Origin: Brevundimonas vesicularis NBRC 12165
Lineage (GTDB): Bacteria > Pseudomonadota > Alphaproteobacteria > Caulobacterales > Caulobacteraceae
Length of the DNA stretch: 64,000 nucleotides
Direction of reading: 5' to 3'
Assembly (NCBI RefSeq): GCF_001592205.1
Contig: NZ_BCWM01000014.1
Coordinates: 29,019 to 93,018 of the forward strand
The notes beneath the pieces are model-generated. The model had not been told where the DNA came from, searched no databases, and worked only from the letters and a program-made list of their open reading frames with translations. The position numbers and the translations under genes were made by a program. Each line of letters starts with the position of its first letter. Positions within the stretch are counted from its first letter, which is position 1. This document shows, piece by piece, positions 59,431-64,000 of this stretch.

Positions 59431-60421
59431 TCTGACCCTGGTCTGGGCCGGTCTGCTGGCCTTCGCCGTCTTCGCCTACATCGTCATGGACGGGTTCGAC
59501 CTGGGTGTCGGCATCCTGTTCCCGACACTGAAGGCCGGCGATCAGCGCGACAAGGCGATGAACTCGATCGCCCCGGTGTGGGACGGCAACGAGACCTGGC
59601 TGATCCTGGGCGGTGGCGGCCTGTTCGCGGCCTTCCCCCTCGCCTATGCGGTCCTGATGCCGGCGGTCTACACGCCGATCATCGCCATGCTGCTGGGGCT
59701 GGTCTTCCGGGGCGTCGCCTTTGAATACCGCTGGCGCACCGTGCGGGCCAAGCCCGTCTGGGATGTCGCCTTCTTCGGCGGCTCCCTCCTGGCCGCCTTC
59801 TCCCAGGGCGTCACCCTGGGGGCCATCCTGCAGGGGGTCGAAGTGTCCGGTCGCGCCTATGGCGGCGGCTGGTGGGACTGGCTCAGCCCCTTCAGCCTGC
59901 TGACCGGTGTGGCCGTCGTCGTCGGCTACGCCCTTCTCGGCGCCACCTGGCTGAACATGAAGACGGATGGCGCGCTCCAGACCCACGCCCGGTCCCAGGC
60001 CTGGAAGTTGGGGCCGGCGACCTTGCTGATGATCGGCGCGGTCAGCCTGGCCACCCCGTTCCTCGACGGCGAATACGCCCGCCGGTGGTTCGACTGGCCC
60101 GGCGTGCTTCTGACGGCCCAGGTGCCGTTGCTCGTCCTGATCGTCGCGGCCGCCTTCTTCTGGACCATGCGTCAGAAGCGTGAGGTCTGGCCCTTCCTGC
60201 TGTCGCTGGGCCTGTTCGCGGTGACCTTCGCCGGGCTGGGCGTCAGCGTCTTCCCTTACGCCGTACCCGACGAGATCACCCTCTGGCAGGCCGCAGCTCC
60301 CGCCTCCAGCCAGCTGTTCATGCTGGTCGGCGCCCTGATCCTGATCCCGATCATCCTAGCCTACACCGCCTACGCCTACTGGGTGTTCCGCGGCAAGGTC
60401 GGCGACGACGGTTACCACTGA
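59420..60421 (+). CDS. cydB: Cytochrome bd-type oxidase subunit II
   Basis: CydB (333 residues) pairs with CydA. It begins LTLVWAGLLAFAVFAYIVMDGFD, typical of the family, and has the WDGNETWLILGGGGLFAAFPLAYA segment. The start at 59420 lies within the end of cydA. Its stop (59419 region) shares one base with the ATG of the small subunit gene, so three genes are translationally coupled. Confidence 0.93.
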   Translation: MSVDLTLVWAGLLAFAVFAYIVMDGFDLGVGILFPTLKAGDQRDKAMNSIAPVWDGNETWLILGGGGLFAAFPLAYAVLMPAVYTPIIAMLLGLVFRGVAFEYRWRTVRAKPVWDVAFFGGSLLAAFSQGVTLGAILQGVEVSGRAYGGGWWDWLSPFSLLTGVAVVVGYALLGATWLNMKTDGALQTHARSQAWKLGPATLLMIGAVSLATPFLDGEYARRWFDWPGVLLTAQVPLLVLIVAAAFFWTMRQKREVWPFLLSLGLFAVTFAGLGVSVFPYAVPDEITLWQAAAPASSQLFMLVGALILIPIILAYTAYAYWVFRGKVGDDGYH

Positions 60422-60549
60422 TGCGTCGCGGCTCCACAAACGGGCTCCGGCAGGGCCTCTGGTTCGTCGCGCTCTGGGCGCTGGGCGTGGGCGTCCTGGG
60501 CATCGTCGCCTATCTGCTGCGCGGCGTTCTCAAGCTGGCCGGGGGGTGA
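60421..60549 (+). CDS. DUF2474-type small subunit of the bd oxidase (CydX-like)
   Basis: The 42-residue protein starts MRRGSTNGLRQGLW and has one hydrophobic helix (FVALWALGVGVLGIVAYLL) then LRGVLKLAGG. The position directly after cydB and the W...ALW pattern match DUF2474/CydX-type small subunits that stabilise bd oxidases. Its ATG overlaps the cydB stop by one base and its end overlaps the next start by GTGA. Confidence 0.8.
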   Translation: MRRGSTNGLRQGLWFVALWALGVGVLGIVAYLLRGVLKLAGG

Positions 60550-61031
60550 GCCCGCAGGCGCCGAACCGCTGGCCCTGGCCGCCGCTCATCACGGGCGGCG
60601 CCGTCCTTGTCGCGCTCATCACGGCGCGTCTGTGGTCCCCGCCCGCTCTCTTCCCCGGCGCCTTCGCCGCTGGCGGCCTCCTGGTCGGGCTCGCCCTTGG
60701 TTTGGACCTCTGGGCCATGCTGGTGATGCGGCGGTGGCGCGCCAACATCCTGCCGCACCGGGCGGCGACCGCTCTGGTCACGACCGGTCCGTTCGCCTGG
60801 AGCCGCAACCCGATCTATCTCGCCAACGGCCTGCTGCTGCTCGGCCTCGGCGGCCTGTTCGACAACGCCTGGTTCTTCGTGGCCGCCCCCGTCGCCGCCT
60901 TCGCCACCGACCGCCTCGCCATCCGGCGCGAGGAACGACACCTGACGGCCCTCTTCGGGCCAGCCTGGTCCGCCTACGCCGATCGCGTGGACCGCTGGTT
61001 TGGGCGGCGGATGCCGTCGCAATCACCTTAA
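60546..61031 (+). CDS. Isoprenylcysteine carboxyl methyltransferase-family membrane protein
   Basis: The 161-residue membrane protein has four helices and the family core TGPFAWSRNPIYLANGLLL and EERHLTALFGPAWSAY. The family includes phospholipid and isoprenylcysteine methyltransferases, and NnrU-like relatives. Its function here is unknown. It closes the bd oxidase operon; the start is a GTG in a GTGA overlap. Confidence 0.8.
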   Translation: MSPQAPNRWPWPPLITGGAVLVALITARLWSPPALFPGAFAAGGLLVGLALGLDLWAMLVMRRWRANILPHRAATALVTTGPFAWSRNPIYLANGLLLLGLGGLFDNAWFFVAAPVAAFATDRLAIRREERHLTALFGPAWSAYADRVDRWFGRRMPSQSP

Positions 61032-61043
61032 GGCTGGCTTAAG
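61027..61043. promoter_or_regulatory. PmrA/QseB-type box 3, upstream of the porin pseudogene
   Basis: CTTAAG at 61027-61032 and 61038-61043, five bases apart, as at boxes 1 and 2. The first half-site spans the stop codon of the methyltransferase-family gene. The porin pseudogene starts 42 bases downstream (61086). Confidence 0.7.
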
Positions 61044-61085
61044 CTTGGCCCGGCCTGTTGCGACAAAACGCAGCAGGAAACGACG

Positions 61086-61889
61086 ATGGGAGACATCAAG
61101 AGGCCCGCGCCAACCACGGGAACGCTTGTCCGGTGCTGATGGGCCTCCTCATGAGCGGTGCGATCGCCGCCGCCGGGCAACCCACGGACGCCCAGGATAG
61201 CTGGCGCGTCTCCGGATCGGCGCGCGCGCGGGGAGAGACGCTGTCAGGCCAGTTTTGTCCGATGGCGGAGCCAAGCGACGCCGTCCTGACGACGCGGCTG
61301 ACGCTGGCCGTCGAGCGGGATGTGGGTCACGTGACGTTCGGGCGAGGTGTTCGATTCGCGGGCGTTCGGGCAAGGTCCGCTGTCGTCGGTCGGCGTTGGC
61401 GAGGTCAATGCGCTGGAGTTGGTTCAGGCCTACGCCAAGATCCGTCTCGGCGCGCGACGTGAGCGGACACTGAAACTCGGCCGCTTCACCATGGATCTGG
61501 GTTCCAAGCGTTTCGTTTCTCGCCAGAATTTTCGCAACACCACCAACGCCTATACCGGCGCCCGTTTCGACACGCCCCTGGCCGACGGCGCGCTGACGGC
61601 CTTCTGGGTCATGCCGCAGGTGCGGTTGCCGGACGACAGGGCCGCCATCGAGGACAATCGGATCGCGTGGGATCGAGAGAGTTCCAACCTGCAGTTCGCC
61701 GGCCTGTTTTGGACTCGCGACCTCGGCCAGCGGCGGTCGCTCGACCTCTATGTCTACGGCCTGACCGAAAGCGATGACGCGGACCAGCAGACCCGAAACC
61801 GCCGGCTGGCGACGCCCGGCGTCCGTTGGCGCCATTCGCCGGCGGCCGGGGCGTGGGATGTCGAGGTCGAGGCGGCGGCCCAGGTGTGA
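61086..61889 (+). pseudogene. Alginate-export-type porin, frameshifted and truncated
   Basis: Pieces of an outer-membrane porin of the alginate export family are read in different frames. An N-terminal signal part (GLLMSGAIAAAGQ, from 61139) continues to LTLAVERDVGHVTFG. The frame then shifts at about 61341-61347 (two bases seem lost from a GGCGGCGAG-type run). The body continues FDSRAFGQGPLSSVGVGEV, LKLGRFTMDLGSKRF and RQNFRNTTNAYTGARFD. A further shift near 61135 probably separates the ATG at 61086 from the signal. The 3' end is cut by a transposon at about 61885; the final TGA lies in the transposon. It is about 260 residues against 450 or so for the family. Confidence 0.8.
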
Positions 61890-61903
61890 GTTCCGGCACC
61901 CGA

Positions 61904-62008
61904 TGCGACAAACCAAGCCTGAAATGACCCGTTAGCGGTGCCCAAAGCTCCGATTTCATCCACCAAAAACTGCGACAAAATCTAGGACTTTGGCAAATAA
62001 TGCGACAA
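61904..62008. repeat. Three TGCGACAA repeats at the transposon end
   Basis: TGCGACAAA at 61904-61912, TGCGACAAA at 61971-61979 and TGCGACAA at 62001-62008 lie in the same orientation. The flanks are AT-rich. Arrays of short repeats at unequal spacing are typical of TnsB sites. The third copy covers the tnsA start codon, so transposase binding could limit tnsA expression. A single TGCGACAAAA at 61059 outside the element weakens specificity slightly. Confidence 0.6.
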
Positions 62009-62710
62009 GATACCGAAGTGCATAAGCGCCGACGCATTCCGCCGGGCCGCCGCTCAGTGACAGGGCAGATGCCCTCGCGCTATCCGAGCGGACCGCTTCT
62101 TTACGAGTCCAAACTGGAACGCGATTTCCTGATGTCGCTGGAGGTGGACGGCCACATCCGCGACGTGGTCACTCAGCCGATGACGATCAGTCTTACGGTC
62201 GATGGCCAGGCGCGTACCTATACGCCCGACATCATGGCGGTCTGGCAGACACGCTCGCCTTGGCCTCACGGCTTTCGACGCGTGGTCTTCGAGGTGAAAC
62301 CGCTGGCGATCCTACGCTCGGGGTATGGAACACTGGCGCCGAAGTACCGCGCCGCTCGTCGGTATTTCGCCGAGAGAGATGTCGGCTACCGCGTGGTGAC
62401 CGAACGCACCATTCGCACACAGCGTCAGGTGAACGCCGAGCTGATCGCCCCGACCCTGCGAGGCAGCGTAGATCAGGAAATGGTGCGTCGGGTGCAGGCG
62501 ATTGTCCTCGCCAAGGGGACGCACCGACTAGGCGACATCCGTTTCCGGCTGGAGGAGGAAGGGGCCATTCGCGGCGTCGTTATGGAAGCCCTCTATTACA
62601 TGCTGGGTGCGGAGCTTCTGATTGGCGACCTCAACAAGCCTCTCACCGACGATACGCCTCTGACGTGGTGGGTGAATGCGAAAATCGGAGCATTGCTTGA
62701 AGGGACTTAG
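62000..62710 (+). CDS. tnsA: Tn7-like transposase endonuclease subunit TnsA
   Basis: TnsA cuts the 5' ends of a Tn7-type element, allowing cut-and-paste transfer. The 236-residue protein has an N-terminal endonuclease domain with LLYESKLERDFL, YTPDIMAVW and VVFEVKPL, giving the E, D and ExK catalytic residues. A C-terminal helix-turn-helix domain (RLGDIRFRLEEEGAIRGVV) follows. The start at 62000 is used; an internal ATG at 62069 is also possible. tnsB starts inside its 3' end. Confidence 0.88.
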   Translation: MRQDTEVHKRRRIPPGRRSVTGQMPSRYPSGPLLYESKLERDFLMSLEVDGHIRDVVTQPMTISLTVDGQARTYTPDIMAVWQTRSPWPHGFRRVVFEVKPLAILRSGYGTLAPKYRAARRYFAERDVGYRVVTERTIRTQRQVNAELIAPTLRGSVDQEMVRRVQAIVLAKGTHRLGDIRFRLEEEGAIRGVVMEALYYMLGAELLIGDLNKPLTDDTPLTWWVNAKIGALLEGT

Positions 62711-64000
62711 GTTAGACGCCGGCGTCAATGTCACGATCGGCAAGCGCCCTGCCACTATCGTTCGCGTACTCGACCTGGACAGTTATCTGGTCCGCTTCGA
62801 GAGCGAGGAACATCGCCTCGTCGGGCGTAAGGACATCGACGATCCACGAAGCGTAAGCGCACCGATCCGCACTCTGGACGACTATAGCGCTAAAGAGACC
62901 GAGGAAGCTTACCGTTGGTGGGAAGTCCTCAAACCCCTTCTCACCGGCGCCATCTCGCGTGGTGAAAAGTCGGACTTCATAATCGAAGCCGGCAAGGTGC
63001 TCGGGGTTGATCGAGCGACCGTCTATCGCCGTGTGAAAGGCTACACCGGCTCGGTCATGAGCTTGCTTCCCAAGGGCGGGCAAGGCGCGCGCGGACAGCG
63101 GCGTATGAGCGCCGAGCGAGACGCCCTCCTCGATGCCATCATCAGGAAGCATTACCTGGTCAAAAATCAGCCCGCCCCTATGACGGTGTACAAGGAACAC
63201 CTCGAAATCGAATTCGCAAAGGCCGGTTTACGCCCTCCGGTTCTCGCCACCTTCTACGCTCGCATCGCGGCGCTAGACCCGATCGAGGTCATCGAGGCGC
63301 GCCAGGGCAAGCGGGCATCGCACGACGCTAAGAAGCGCCTGATGGGCAGCTATCCTTTCGCTGAGGCGCCGCTCAGTTCAGTCCAGATCGATTATTGGGA
63401 TTACGATCTCGAAGTGGTGGACAGCGTTGATCGCCTCCCCATCGGCCGACCTCGGCTGACGATGGCGATCGACACATTCAGCTTCATGCCCATCGGCTAC
63501 TATCTCTCTCTGGATCCTACCGGCGCCTCCAGCGCCGGTCTCGCGATTTTCCATTCGATCACACGCAAAGAACGATGGCTCGCCGACCTGGGCGTGGAGA
63601 TGGAGTGGCCCGTTTGGGGCTTCCCTAAGATGATCCATGCGGACAATGCCAAGGAGTTCAGGGGCTCCATGCTTCGACAGTTCATGGCCAACGTGGACGG
63701 GGAGCTGATGAACCGGAAGGTCAAGACGCCTCGATATGGCCCCCACATCGAACGCTACTTTGGCAAGCTAGCGTTCAGCGTGAAGCACCTCCCTGGCGCG
63801 ACCGGATCGAATATTCGCGAGCGCGCAAAGCTTCCCGACCCGAGGAAGTCCGCCAGCCTCACGCTTGGGGAGCTTGAACTCTACCTCCTCAGCGTCATCA
63901 AGGAACACATCAACACCAAGCATTCCACGCTCGGCATGACCCCGCTGGAGAAATGGCGCTCGTACTTCTTCGAAGGGACCAGGCAGATCAACAAGCTGCC
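62676..64000 (+). CDS. tnsB: Tn7-like DDE transposase TnsB, 5' part
   Basis: TnsB binds the transposon ends and joins the 3' ends to target DNA. The frame is open from the ATG at 62676 to the window edge, about 441 residues without a stop. Early residues MRKSEHCLKGLRLDAGVNV precede a helix-turn-helix (VLGVDRATVYRRVKGY). The integrase core has the three acidic residues: VQIDYWDYD, HADNAKEF and PHIERYFG. TPLEKWRSYFF follows. Overlap with tnsA is 35 bases. The protein is incomplete in this window. Confidence 0.88.
   Translation, partial: MRKSEHCLKGLRLDAGVNVTIGKRPATIVRVLDLDSYLVRFESEEHRLVGRKDIDDPRSVSAPIRTLDDYSAKETEEAYRWWEVLKPLLTGAISRGEKSDFIIEAGKVLGVDRATVYRRVKGYTGSVMSLLPKGGQGARGQRRMSAERDALLDAIIRKHYLVKNQPAPMTVYKEHLEIEFAKAGLRPPVLATFYARIAALDPIEVIEARQGKRASHDAKKRLMGSYPFAEAPLSSVQIDYWDYDLEVVDSVDRLPIGRPRLTMAIDTFSFMPIGYYLSLDPTGASSAGLAIFHSITRKERWLADLGVEMEWPVWGFPKMIHADNAKEFRGSMLRQFMANVDGELMNRKVKTPRYGPHIERYFGKLAFSVKHLPGATGSNIRERAKLPDPRKSASLTLGELELYLLSVIKEHINTKHSTLGMTPLEKWRSYFFEGTRQINKL

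Larger units (their letters stand above)
61885..64000 (+). mobile_element. Tn7-like transposon, left part
   Basis: The element begins with TGT at about 61885 inside the porin pseudogene. Three TGCGACAA repeats follow (61904, 61971, 62001), placed like TnsB-binding sites in a Tn7-type end. tnsA (62000) and tnsB (62676) follow in the standard order. tnsC, a TniQ/TnsD-type target selector, the cargo and the right end would be beyond the window. The exact terminal base is an inference because no target-site duplication can be seen. Confidence 0.7.

Noticed and set aside
61058..61068. A TGCGACAAAA sequence resembling the transposon-end repeats
   Set aside because: It lies 820 bases before the inferred transposon end within host sequence and stands alone; chance similarity is more likely than a second end.
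1..64000. CRISPR arrays, tRNA and rRNA genes
   Set aside because: No regularly spaced direct repeats and no cloverleaf or rRNA-like sequence was found on reading both strands; very divergent cases could be missed.

Overview
The window is GC-rich, densely coding alphaproteobacterial DNA. Gene order (trpF-trpB-trpA-accD beside folC; rplU-rpmA; ftsE-ftsX), protein sequences and intergenic palindromes point to Caulobacteraceae, most likely Brevundimonas. That is a judgement from sequence style, not a database match. No tRNA, rRNA or CRISPR array was seen.

Positions 1-39,464 look like ordinary chromosome: addA, trxA, an AraC regulator, folC, the trpF-trpB-(secreted ORF)-trpA-accD cluster, an RsuA-type pseudouridine synthase, an RsmC-like methyltransferase, uppP, a cation exporter, queG, ilvA-FKBP, rplU-rpmA, a phosphoribosyltransferase, ftsE-ftsX and lipid/envelope genes, hisC with a chorismate mutase-like gene, two large helicases and pdeM. 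Small accessory insertions sit at 16.5-18.0 kb: a GIY-YIG/DUF2239 divergent pair with a double operator, and a lower-GC membrane protein.

Positions 39,465-39,988 are a gene-poor, hairpin-rich, lower-GC junction. From there to about 61,890 lies a functionally coherent accessory region. It starts with a QseBC/PmrAB-like two-component system. This faces a thiol-redox operon (dsbD, TlpA-like, DsbA-like lipoprotein, SoxB-like phosphoesterase, methyltransferase, DsrE-like protein). A sulfide/persulfide module follows: two peroxiredoxin plus persulfide-dioxygenase cassettes, a BigR/SqrR-type ArsR regulator, two YeeE/YedE-type channels, a DUF442 sulfurtransferase, sulfide:quinone oxidoreductase, a TauE/SafE exporter, and a cyanide-insensitive-type cytochrome bd oxidase with its small subunit. 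The modules fit together as a path from sulfide to persulfide and quinol, with oxidation of persulfide to sulfite, sulfite export, and quinol oxidation by a terminal oxidase of a class that tolerates sulfide. Three exact CTTAAG-N5-CTTAAG sites in this region match the known binding pattern of PmrA/QseB regulators and probably define the two-component regulon.

At about 61,885 an alginate-export-type porin pseudogene is cut by the end of a Tn7-like transposon carrying tnsA and tnsB; tnsB runs off the window.

The most novel signal is a compact two-stem RNA motif present twice, in the same orientation, directly upstream of two ribosome-related genes (rsuA-like and rpmA).
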